64,000 bases of DNA from Emiliania huxleyi CCMP1516 (Eukaryota > Haptophyta > Isochrysidales > Noelaerhabdaceae): contig NW_005200835.1 in NCBI RefSeq assembly GCF_000372725.1, forward strand, positions 1 to 64,000. The letters run 5' to 3'. Of the stretch, positions 19,544 to 27,324 are shown piece by piece (positions within the stretch are counted from its first letter, which is position 1; each line of letters starts with the position of its first letter). Below the pieces are notes generated by a model. The model did no database searches and was not told the DNA's origin. It saw nothing but the letters and a program-made list of their open reading frames with translations. Both the position numbers and the translations under genes were made by a program.

Positions 19544-20694
19544 AGTGCGCCTGCTTTACAACTTCGGGCCGCTCCTTCTCCGGCGCCATCTCCCGAGCCT
19601 GCTCGAGATCGGCCTCCGCCTCGTCGAACTGGCCGAGGGCCGCATGGGCTGTCGCCCGCCGAACGTAGGCCTTGAGAACCTGATGATGAGTCGGAGGCCG
19701 GCGCCCCGTTACAAACGGGAAGGGCTCGCGCGCCGGGCACGTAACGATCACCGTCGGAGGCGGCGGTCGCCGAGACACGTCCTCATCGAGATAGGTGGCG
19801 ATGTCAATCGCGCGCGACGTGTCCTCGATTGCCGATGCAAAGTTGCGGAGCTTGAGGTGCACGAGAGCGCGGTTCGCAAAGATAGCCTTGTCGCCACGGA
19901 AGTGGTCGACCGCGCGCGAGTAGGCAGAGAGCGCCTCGCCGTACTGGCTCGCTTTGAATGCGGCGTTGCCACGCTCCCGCTCGGCCGCTGCCGCCGCCGC
20001 CTCTGCCTTGCGCTTTGCCGTCCGCTCCTCGACGTCCTTGGCCATAGCGTCAAAGGCGGCCTTCACGGGTGGCACGCCGTCAGTGCGAGTTGTTCGCGGG
20101 CGCAAGTGCATGTCGCCTCACACTGGGCGCTAAGTAAAATGTGTGCGCAGGCGCAGGCGAGGTGCCTGGTCTTGGACAGCCGCCGGCTTGTCGCCGGTGA
20201 AGAGCTCCTCGTCGGGATCCTCCTCAAACAGGTCCCACCTGCGCCACGCGGCGATCAGGACTAAGCAATGCGATGGGTCCAAGCGATTCAGGCGCCCCCT
20301 GGCGGTTTCACCCGCGGTAGTAGTCGGTGAATCCGCTGCCCTGGGACGCTCTCTTCTGCTGCTCGGCACGGAACGCTTCCCACTTCTCGCGCTTGGCCTT
20401 GCGGTGGTAGTAATCGCGCTTGAGCTGCTCGAGCTCCTCGCGCTTCTCCTCCTTCAGACGCTCCATCCTCCGCACCTCCTCCTCGCGCTCCTCTGCCTGC
20501 CGCCGTGCTGCCTCTGCCTTGCGTTCTCGCCGCGCTGCCGCCTCGCGCACTGCACGCTCAGTAGCATCGTCCTCAGCCGCAAGGGCATAAGCGTCGACAG
20601 CGCCGCTCTTGAGCCCCTCGATGGCCTTGGTCACGCCATCAACGCGAGCGAGGAAGTCGCCGAACTCGTCGTCGTCGTACGCCGCGCTGGGCAT
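17593..20694 (-). CDS. TTC12: TTC12, TPR and armadillo-repeat dynein assembly factor
   Basis: Cytoplasmic factor for preassembly of ciliary and flagellar dynein arms, implying a flagellated life stage. The N-terminus reads DDDEFGDFLARVDGVTKAIE, then a Glu/Arg-rich coiled coil. The TPR domain is introduced by AFDAMAKDVEERTAKRKAE, as in animal TTC12, then ERGNAAFKASQYGEALSAYS, FANRALVHLKLRNFASAIED and VLKAYVRRATAHAALGQFDE. Armadillo-type helices fill the C-terminal half, ending NAALCIAECATEPRC and KNAAIALGRLASNERCLHAI, close to the human end. Exons I can phase: 20694-20312, 20238-20195, 20116-19779, 19679-19551, 19429-18643, then from 18574. The junction near 18100 is ambiguous; a last GT-AG intron precedes VLAVQPVVPPLLD. 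GC and GT donors are mixed. The intron at 19550-19430 carries a CGTG microsatellite. Confidence 0.85.
19474..19544. repeat. (GTGC)n microsatellite within a TTC12 intron
   Basis: About 17 uninterrupted GTGC units. The repeat produces spurious RTHA/RACV open frames on both strands. Confidence 0.95.
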
Positions 20695-20890
20695 GAGTGT
20701 ACGTATGGGGGAGTCCCGCTTGTCGTTTTAGCCGTTACAATACGTTACGTCACGATTCACGTGTTAGTGCCACTACACGCGAGTCCCGTTACCTACTGTT
20801 GTGAGAGGGAGTTCCCTTTCAAATTCTTTGTCTGGCATCTCCCTGCTTCGGGGGGAGGGGGGGGGCGATGGCCTCCCACCGAATCGCAGT
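20695..20890. other. Intergenic with a dispersed motif
   Basis: Upstream of TTC12. It contains GTGTTAGTGCCACTACACG (from about 20760), a diverged copy of a motif found again near 45125, 45252 and 56167. No gene is seen. Confidence 0.4.
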
Positions 20891-21110
20891 TCACAGCCTT
20901 GTTATTGACAAGAAAATACGTCCTTGGCGCTGTGCGCTAGGTGTAGTGAGCACGATCGCATCGGGCGCAGCGTCGGCCAGCAGCCGGCCGGCGAGCAGCG
21001 AGCCTCGGTGAAGGCCGTCGGCGGCGGCACGAGAGGTGGGGTTGGAGAGGAGCGACGGATCAAAGGCGAAATCGCCGTGAGGCAGGACCGCGGCAGCGAC
21101 AAGAGGCATG
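20891..21110 (-). pseudogene. N-terminal fragment of a class III extradiol dioxygenase (LigB/MEMO-like)
   Basis: The reading MPLVAAAVLPHGDFAFDPSL, then GSLLAGRLLADAAPDAIVLT, matches the first strand-helix-strand unit of LigB/MEMO-superfamily proteins, in which the HGD segment lies at the metal site. The reading ends after about 70 residues. I find no continuation in the 180 bp before TTC12, so the piece looks truncated. An upstream Arg/Leu-rich stretch in frame (to 21196) could be a leader. The function call is from short motifs only. Confidence 0.45.
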
Positions 21111-21416
21111 ACGAAGCAGGTGGCGGCGAAGCGGCGACGGTTGAGCGCGGCCAACAACAGTCGGAGGCCAGGGCGTGAGCGCCAGCGGCCGGCCAAAGGT
21201 TTTTCTTGCTGAAAAAGAATTCACGCCGGCTCTCTCACCGACACAGGTTCGACACAGGTACCAAGAGGAGCACAGCAGACGGCAACTCCTCAAAAAGAAT
21301 TCATCGCTGATTTCATTCCGCTTCGCCGGCTCCTGCTGGCACCGCCCTCTCCGCCATCTGTCGTGCGGCCCAAAAAGCCGCCGCCATCCTTCAAGTACGT
21401 GCAGCGCCTGCGCGAG

Positions 21417-22402
21417 ATGCGGGTCGGCGGCGGCGACAAAAATGGCGACTCCAGATGTGCCGCTGCCTACCTGCAGCCGCCTGTGATTGTTGAGGCGGGC
21501 GGCGAGCACCGCTACTCTATCATCCTCCTTCACGGGCTCGGCAACCGTGGCTCCGATTTTCTGCCGATCCTCCACTCCTTCTCGCGGCTCGGGGTCGACG
21601 TCTCCAACGTCCGCTTTGTCTTTCCGAATGCACCGCGCCGGACAATGCAGTGGCCAGTCTGGGGACCCTCCCGTGGCGTCCAGGCGTGGTACACTTACTT
21701 CAGCGATGAGTCCGGCAAGAGCTCGGCCGACGCCGACGAGATTGCGACCTCCGAGCTCAACGCGAGTGCTGCCGCGCTGCTCGCCCTCGCAGAGGCTGAG
21801 GCGAGGTTAGCCGAGATTCGGCGGGATTCGCCTCCCAGTTGGATTGTTCGCTGAGATTAGCGGAGATCACGCGGCGGCCACGATGACCACTCTCGAGACG
21901 CCCAGCCGCTGCGAACACAGGCCGCCGCTCTCGGCGGCGACTTTGGCAGAGTCTTTGTGGGCGGGTACTCCCAAGGGGGCACCGTTGCGGCGCACGCGGC
22001 TGTTAGCGACGGCGCGCCGCGGCTGGCCGGGGCGCTGCTTACTCGCTCGGTGCTGATGGCCCAGACGTCCCTCTCTCCTTCCTCCGGCGAGGCGGAGGAG
22101 GGCGAGCCGCACTTGTGTTGCGAGGAGTGAGCGTCGTCGCTTCACCCTTCCTGCTGTGTCTGACAGGAGCCGGAGGGACGCACGCCGTTCTTCGCCTTTC
22201 GTAGCGGGCGCGACAACACGTACCCCATCGGCGTGCAGCGCCACTCCCCTTCGCTGAGGTGTGATCGGCGCCTCTTCACGCCCTCATCCCCGTGCAGGCG
22301 TGCAGCGCCACTCTCAGGAGCGGCTGGTCGCGGGCGGGTGGCCGGTCGTTGTGGCCAGATTGCTCCGCGGTACGAGCGCCCCTCTACGCCTCGCACTTGT
22401 GT
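21417..22402 (+). CDS. Acyl-protein thioesterase / carboxylesterase family hydrolase
   Basis: Alpha/beta hydrolase of the APT/phospholipase-carboxylesterase family, which removes palmitoyl groups from proteins or short acyl esters. Seen: SIILLHGLGNRGSDFLPIL, RFVFPNAPRR, the nucleophile elbow FVGGYSQGGTVAAHA, the likely acid region SGRDNTYPIG, and QERLVAGGWPV. Exons in phase: 21417-21794, 21921-22091, 22167-22230, then from 22298. All three introns are GC-AG. The third (67 nt) has its exon junction duplicated. An upstream exon is possible because the frame is open before the first ATG. The catalytic His is not placed; a downstream stretch (ATARGHLHSRNRVNR, near 22490) could supply it in a further exon. 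Confidence 0.75.
22230..22313 (+). repeat. Exon-junction direct repeat (locus G)
   Basis: The 17-bp sequence GGCGTGCAGCGCCACTC occurs at 22230-22246 and 22297-22313, 67 bp apart. Splicing from the GC of the first copy to the GC of the second restores the esterase reading. Confidence 0.8.
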
Positions 22403-22868
22403 GAGCAGGTGGTCGCTCGCCGTGTCCGAGTCCTCTGTCAACCACGCCACGTGGTAGAGCTCGCCCGAGCTTGATTATGGCGCCACCGCCCGCGGGCATC
22501 TTCACAGCCGCAACCGCGTGAACAGGTCGTGGGGCGAGTACGATTATGTCGCCGCGAGCGCCGCCTTCGCGCTAGGCTTGCGCGCCGACCCTCCCCCCAC
22601 GGGAATCGGGCCAGGGCGCAGCTGCTGGACTGCACCCTGCCTCGACCTGCACGGCGTCCTCGTCTCGCTCTGGTACCGCTTCCCCTACCAGTGCGTGGGG
22701 CTGTCCCCTTGCTGCCGCGGCGGCGACCAGGCGCCAGCGGCGTCGCGGTGAGTAATTAACCATTTGAGGACACGTGTTTCACGCGTGGCACAGCGCATTT
22801 CAAGTCCCCAGTGAGCCCTGGTGGAGACGCGGACGAGCGATTCAGAGGTTGCATCCACTGAGAGAAGT
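22403..22868. other. Possible 3' exon of the esterase, otherwise non-genic
   Basis: Between 22470 and 22750 a plus-strand reading contains SWGEYDYVAASAAFALGL. It may be a terminal exon of the esterase or noise. No other feature is seen. Confidence 0.3.
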
Positions 22869-23237
22869 AGGGTTGCCTAACGTTAATTTGGGGCCTAACA
22901 GTTGCGCTATTGTTGGCTGAAATCCTCAACGTTGTTCAAGTGTTCTCCCCAGCCCAAGCTGTTACTGTTTGTTACTGTTGTTACTGTTGTTCAGCGGCCA
23001 GCAAGCAGAAAATGGCAAAAAAACCGGGTAAAACCCGAAAATACCTGGGATTTTCCGGGTGTTTTCGGGTATTACCCGCACTGGACACTAGAGATCGTCG
23101 TGGGTCACTGCCAGGCCTTCCTTATTGTTGTTCAGCCGGCCTAACGTTAGCTACTGTTGTTAGGGGGGCCCACTGTTGTTCTGTTGTTACTGTTAACACT
23201 AGCAACACTGTTCAGCTCTTAACGTTAGGCAACCCTA
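22869..23237. mobile_element. MITE-like element with 19-bp terminal inverted repeats
   Basis: Perfect inverted termini TAGGGTTGCCTAACGTTAA. The outermost TA on each side could be a TA target duplication, giving termini starting GGGTTGCC. The interior is AT-richer than its surroundings, with TTACTGTTGTTACTG repeats, an internal TAACGTTA palindrome and a GGGTAAAACCC / GGGTATTACCC hairpin near 23025-23080. No transposase is encoded. The TA duplication and size suit a Tc1/mariner-type non-autonomous DNA element, but the superfamily is inference. Confidence 0.75.
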
Positions 23238-23430
23238 GAGAGAAGGGCTCTCCTTTCCCTACGTACGGCTTTGGGCTTTACAAGACGTACCTCGTACGAG
23301 GACGCTCAAACATATTCTGTAAATCTAAATCACAAAATAGGTAAATACTAAAAAGACTTGAGAGCTTACCAGGGTTGGACAAAAAGAATTCAACGAGGTC
23401 GTGGCAAAAAAGAAGGGACTATTCGTGTTC
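23238..23430. other. Short intergenic, AT-richer
   Basis: No gene is seen. It contains ACAAAAAGAATTCAAC near 23380, one of several AAAGAATT motifs found at gene borders in this window. Confidence 0.4.
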
Positions 23431-24357
23431 TCATGGCCTCCCTCGCTCGAACCCCATCCCGGTCAGGGTGGCCTGAGGCGCGGCGCTCAACCGTCGCCGC
23501 TTCGCCGCCTCCTGCTGCGCCCTGCTCTCCACTCCCTGCGTGCCTCGCCGCCGCGCGTCCTCGATCGGCCTCCTGGTCTCGCAGAGGCCGCAGACTGGCG
23601 CGAGTGGTGGGTTGAGGAGCGTGCACGCGGGGCACGCCCACGCCGCCTCTGCCTGCGCCGCTGCCGCCGACGGCGTGGCGGTGCCGTTCGACGCCGTCGC
23701 TGCCACTGCCGCTCCCTGCGGCGCTCCCGCCGCGAGCTGCGGCGGCCGCTGCTGCGGCTGCGGCACAGGGAGAGGCGGCGCGGCCTGCACGCCGGGTGCT
23801 GGAGCGGCAAAGGAGAGGAGGGAGCCCGCCCGCCGCATCAGCTCGTGCATGCTGCGGCCGGTGGCGAGGGTCGCGTCGCCGTGCACCATGTACTTGTAGT
23901 ACGCCTGCTGCCCGCGCTCCGCGTCGGCCGTGCCGGGGAGGATGTACCGGAAGTTGATGTTGACCCTCGGCCGGCGCGAGGCCGCCTTTGGGACGCGGTG
24001 GTGCCAGTGCCTAAGGGGAGATATGGGGAGATGTGGGGAGATATGGGGAGATATGGGGGGACGCGGTGGTGCCAGTGCCTCTGCGTGGGGCTGTGCATGA
24101 CGAGCAGGTCTCCGTCGGCGAGGAGGAGGTCGCGCTGCGGGGTGGACCGGTCCACTCCGTCGTCGCCGCCGCCGAGGCAGCGCCGGCCACACGTTGCGCA
24201 TTCGCCGCAGCTGGAAGGAGGCGGTCGCGCCGAGCGAGAGGGAGCCGATCGTGGGCCGCTCGCCGAGGAAGGTGCGCCCGTCCGTGTGCCATGCGATCTC
24301 GTCCGCCCCGTCCATGTAGAGCCGGAGGAGGATCGCGTTGAACGGCCCCCCAGACGC
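23431..24357 (-). CDS. AlkB-like 2-oxoglutarate dioxygenase with C-terminal RanBP2 zinc finger (5' truncated)
   Basis: Fe(II)/2-oxoglutarate enzyme of the ALKBH2/3 type, which demethylates alkylated DNA or RNA. Seen: PFNAILLRLYMDGADEIAWH, with the metal H-x-D pair in WHTDGR, then GSLSLGATASFQLRR, GDLLVMHSPTQRHWHHRVPK with the distal His, and RPRVNINFRYILP with the 2OG-binding arginines. A C-terminal WACPACTLLNPPLAPVCGLC is a RanBP2 zinc finger. The usual N-terminal ~130 residues are not found upstream, where another gene begins on the other strand. There is also a one-frame jump between LRRMR and DGVDRSTPQRD that I cannot turn into an intron. The 68-nt GC-AG intron 24078-24011 is a duplicated-junction intron. 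Confidence 0.7.
   Translation of the reverse strand, partial: ASGGPFNAILLRLYMDGADEIAWHTDGRTFLGERPTIGSLSLGATASFQLRRMRNVWPALPRRRRRRSGPVHPAARPPPRRRRPARHAQPHAEALAPPRPPISPHISPHLPISPLRHWHHRVPKAASRRPRVNINFRYILPGTADAERGQQAYYKYMVHGDATLATGRSMHELMRRAGSLLSFAAPAPGVQAAPPLPVPQPQQRPPQLAAGAPQGAAVAATASNGTATPSAAAAQAEAAWACPACTLLNPPLAPVCGLCETRRPIEDARRRGTQGVESRAQQEAAKRRRLSAAPQATLTGMGFERGRP
23990..24080 (-). repeat. Exon-junction direct repeat (locus C)
   Basis: A 23-bp exon segment is present at 23990-24012 and 24058-24080, 68 bp apart. The 45-bp filler consists of four 10-bp units, GGGGAGATAT (one with GT). On the coding strand both copies carry AG|GCACTGG, providing donor and acceptor. Removing 68 nt restores the HWHHRVPK active-site reading. 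Confidence 0.9.
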
Positions 24358-24451
24358 CTGGGCTTCCTTGAGTCTTGAGTCGCTGTCTCAACACGCGGCA
24401 AGTCGTACGTCCACGTTCCACACAGAGCTTCCCTCATCTTGAAGTGTTGCC

Positions 24452-25408
24452 ATGTTCCTCTCCCTCCTCGCCATCACCGCGGCGCCCGTCCCCACCGTCA
24501 TGCAGAAGAACCACACCATGTGCGCCAACGTTGCCGACGTGGTATGGACCGATTCTCAGCGCGCGGCAATCCTGTCCTTCTCCGCCGGCGGCCCAGCGGC
24601 AATGCAGGCTAGCGCGACGACTTGCCAGAAGACCTGCCTCACCTACGCGCTCTTCCATCGCGAGTACGACAACAAGGACTTTTGCTGCCACTACACTGCC
24701 GGCGAATGCGACATCTCGGCGCCGATCGACACGGCCCACGTCGCCTACAAGCAGTCGGACCAGCACGTCAGCTTCATCTTCCACTCGGCAGGGCCGACGG
24801 CACGCTCTATAGCCGCCCCGCAGCTGGCTGCGGCAGCCGCAGATCTCGACCCCGACGCTGTGCTCCTCTCGCTGGGCAAGGAGTACCGAGTCACGAGCCC
24901 GAGCCTGCAGTGCAGCACATGCTTCCCGGGCTCGACCGGCACACAATGCCAGAACGTTGCCAACAAGGTCTGCTACGACCTCGTCGAAGGCGTGTGCCCG
25001 AGCGGGACAGTCCTCTGCAACGGGGTAGGACCTTCGCCCTCTCCGATCCCGTCGACGAGCCCGTCGCCATCGCCGTCGCCGAGCCCCTCACCGCCGCCTG
25101 CTCGCTGGTACAGCCAGGAGAAGGACGACGTCAAGTGCCCTGCCGACGCCGCCCTCCAGCCCCTCCCACTGGCGGTGGACAGCGCGCCAACATGCAGGCA
25201 GGCGTGCTTGGACTACGCCTTCTACAGCCCCGCCCTTTCGGGCCACAACTTCTCGGGCTACAACGGCAAATACTTTTGCTGCCAGTACAAGGAGAGCAAC
25301 CAGGGCGTGCCCGGCCAGTGCCGGATCTCCGAGCCGATCACCGCTGTGCACATGGCCTACCAGCCGGATCGGGAGCACAAGGCCTTCTTTTTCCATCCGT
25401 GGAACTAG
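24452..25408 (+). CDS. Secreted two-domain cysteine-rich protein with Pro/Ser linker
   Basis: Unrecognised, 318 residues, intronless. The start ATG opens a signal peptide (MFLSLLAITAAPVPT). Two homologous modules follow: TCQKTCLTYALFHREYDNKD, FCCHYTAGECDIS, HVAYKQSDQHVSFIFH, and later TCRQACLDYAFYSPALSG, FCCQYKESNQGVPGQCRIS, HMAYQPDREHKAFFFH. Each has a CxxxC, a paired CC and a later C, in a PAN/apple-like arrangement. A Ser-Pro-repeat linker (SPSPSPSPSP), like those of algal hydroxyproline-rich wall proteins, joins them. Likely an extracellular or cell-covering protein that binds ligands; the role is unknown. Confidence 0.7.
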   Translation: MFLSLLAITAAPVPTVMQKNHTMCANVADVVWTDSQRAAILSFSAGGPAAMQASATTCQKTCLTYALFHREYDNKDFCCHYTAGECDISAPIDTAHVAYKQSDQHVSFIFHSAGPTARSIAAPQLAAAAADLDPDAVLLSLGKEYRVTSPSLQCSTCFPGSTGTQCQNVANKVCYDLVEGVCPSGTVLCNGVGPSPSPIPSTSPSPSPSPSPSPPPARWYSQEKDDVKCPADAALQPLPLAVDSAPTCRQACLDYAFYSPALSGHNFSGYNGKYFCCQYKESNQGVPGQCRISEPITAVHMAYQPDREHKAFFFHPWN

Positions 25409-26369
25409 TGCCCTCGCTCGAGCTCTGCTGCCGCCACGGCAGTAACGTGCGCGATTTCTGCCGTGCCGTGACGCGACAAGCCTCTACGGCGGGACCCTAG
25501 CTCTACGGGTGGAACCCCACCCACGACCGCCAACCACCCAGAGAAGTCCAGCTAGACGTGAATACTGTGCAATAGTCTGGCGTGGGAACTTTCGTGAATT
25601 AGAGGTAAAACTCATTCACATTCTGAAGAAAGAAAGAAAGCACGCAGAGCAAGTGCAGAGCCCGAGAGGGAGAGATATGGGAGACAGCACAGGCCGCCAC
25701 CACACACGCTAATGCTTGCTGCGAGTGGATGTGGTTGTCTGTTGACAGTAGGGGGACAGGGTGCAACGGCTTTGGGATTTACGGGATCGAAAGGCCTTAC
25801 CGTTGGTTGCAGGTTGCGGAAAGGGGGGGTAGAATCCGCGACGTTAAGTGATACCACCTTGTCGTGGTGACCGTAGGTAGGTAGGTAGAAAGGTGAAGAA
25901 CAGCCAGGCTCGGACTGGACACCAACGCGGTATGGGTGGACGCGAGACAGATGATGACGGCACGCACGAGCGACACACAGACACAAACAAGCTCACAAGA
26001 CACACAGCCAGCTGGCTAGCCACACACCCTGAGTTGGCGTACACATAACTCAGGGCCACATTCTTCCTGTCCCCCCCCCCCTGCACTCCAAGGTGCCAAA
26101 GCGCAAAGGAACAAACAAGGGCACAACATCACAACAGTCAACAGATTTGTGTTTGTTGTTGTCAACAGACGACAGGAATAACGTGCGAGGCTAGAGCAGC
26201 ATGCTCCACCTCTAGCAATCTCGCCGGCCGGCGAGGCACGGACGAGACCGTGTGTGGGGTCTAGTGAGGTGTCTATGGACGCCTCCTCAGAGGCTAGCTG
26301 AGCGTGTGCAAAAGACGGACCTCCTCACGCCAAAGGAGCGCGAACCCCTTGTTTGTGGCTGCTTGGCCA
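25409..26369. other. Intergenic, about 960 bp
   Basis: No gene is seen. Contains GAAAGAAAGAAAG near 25628, a (GTAG)n run near 25872 and ACA-rich tracts. Open frames here lack domain character. Confidence 0.5.
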
Positions 26370-26909
26370 ATGTGTGTGATCCTCATGAGCCTCGGGACGG
26401 TGCCCAACCTAACAGCAAAGCCATGTTCCTCGTGCGGCTGCACCTCGCGAGCGGGTGCAGCGGCAGTGATGATCTCGAGGGTGAACATCGTGTCCGTTGG
26501 CAAGGCCGGCCGCGATGAGGCGTGGGTCACATCTGCGATCGACGTCTACACGACTCGACTGCGCTCGATCCTGGACGTCCAGACGACGTTCGTAAAGGAC
26601 GATACCGCTCTCACCGCCGCCGTGAGGAAGAGTTCTGGTGGCGTGCTCGTGCTGGATGAGCGAGGGAAGCAGTGCACGTCGGTCGAGTTTGCAGAGCGCT
26701 TGTTCACCCAGCTCGATGACGGTGGCTCGCGGCTGAGCTTCTTCATCGGCGGTGCGGCCGGTTTGCCCGATGCTCTCAAACAGGACCGCTCTATTTTGCT
26801 CAGCTTGGGCCCGCTAACCTTCCCTCACCAGGTCGCGCGCCTCCTGTTGGTCGAGCAGATCTATCGAGCCACCGAAATACGAAAGGGAAGCGGGTATCAT
26901 AAGGACTGA
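26370..26909 (+). CDS. rlmH: RlmH-type rRNA pseudouridine methyltransferase (organellar)
   Basis: SPOUT-family enzyme that N3-methylates pseudouridine in helix 69 of bacterial-type 23S rRNA; here presumably for the plastid or mitochondrial ribosome. Seen: VNIVSVGKAGRDEAWVTSAI, GGVLVLDERGKQCTSVEFAE, the SAM-binding knot FFIGGAAGLPD, SLGPLTFPHQVARLLLVEQI, and YRATEIRKGSGYHKD, which ends with the YH dipeptide typical of RlmH. At 179 residues it is about 20 longer than bacterial RlmH because of an N-terminal extension. No intron is seen. It converges on the DDHD gene. Confidence 0.9.
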   Translation: MCVILMSLGTVPNLTAKPCSSCGCTSRAGAAAVMISRVNIVSVGKAGRDEAWVTSAIDVYTTRLRSILDVQTTFVKDDTALTAAVRKSSGGVLVLDERGKQCTSVEFAERLFTQLDDGGSRLSFFIGGAAGLPDALKQDRSILLSLGPLTFPHQVARLLLVEQIYRATEIRKGSGYHKD

Positions 26910-27087
26910 CGAGTGGCGTATCGTGGATGTGCACCAGCCAGCTCACACACGGACATCCCCGCGCAGTGTGCTTGTTGCGTGAGTTCTCTCGAGTACGAGC
27001 GTCGATGGTCGAACCGCGCACCGCCCGCCGGGGGGCGCGCGGGCGGGCTGAGCGGAGGACTGAGTCCCCTTTTTGCTTCTCACCCCC

Positions 27088-27122
27088 CCCCCCCCACACA
27101 CACACACACAGCTAAGACACAC

Positions 27123-27165
<43 letters not shown>

Positions 27166-27262
27166 AGTTCACGGCACACTCCACACACAGAGACTGGGAC
27201 ACACACACTACACTTACACACACACGCGCGCACACACACACGAACACACACACACGCACACA
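27088..27262. repeat. CA-rich microsatellite
   Basis: ACACAC tracts broken by CACACGCG and CACTTACAC segments, just beyond the 3' end of the DDHD gene. It follows a run of C at 27086. Confidence 0.95.
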
Positions 27263-27324
27263 AGTTCGCGATTGGGCCGGGAACGGAGCGTCCGAGCGCG
27301 GTAGAACCGTGCAGCCCACCCCTC

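Noticed and set aside
27080-27260. Cys/Val and His/Thr-rich open frames
   Set aside because: Direct translation of CA microsatellites.
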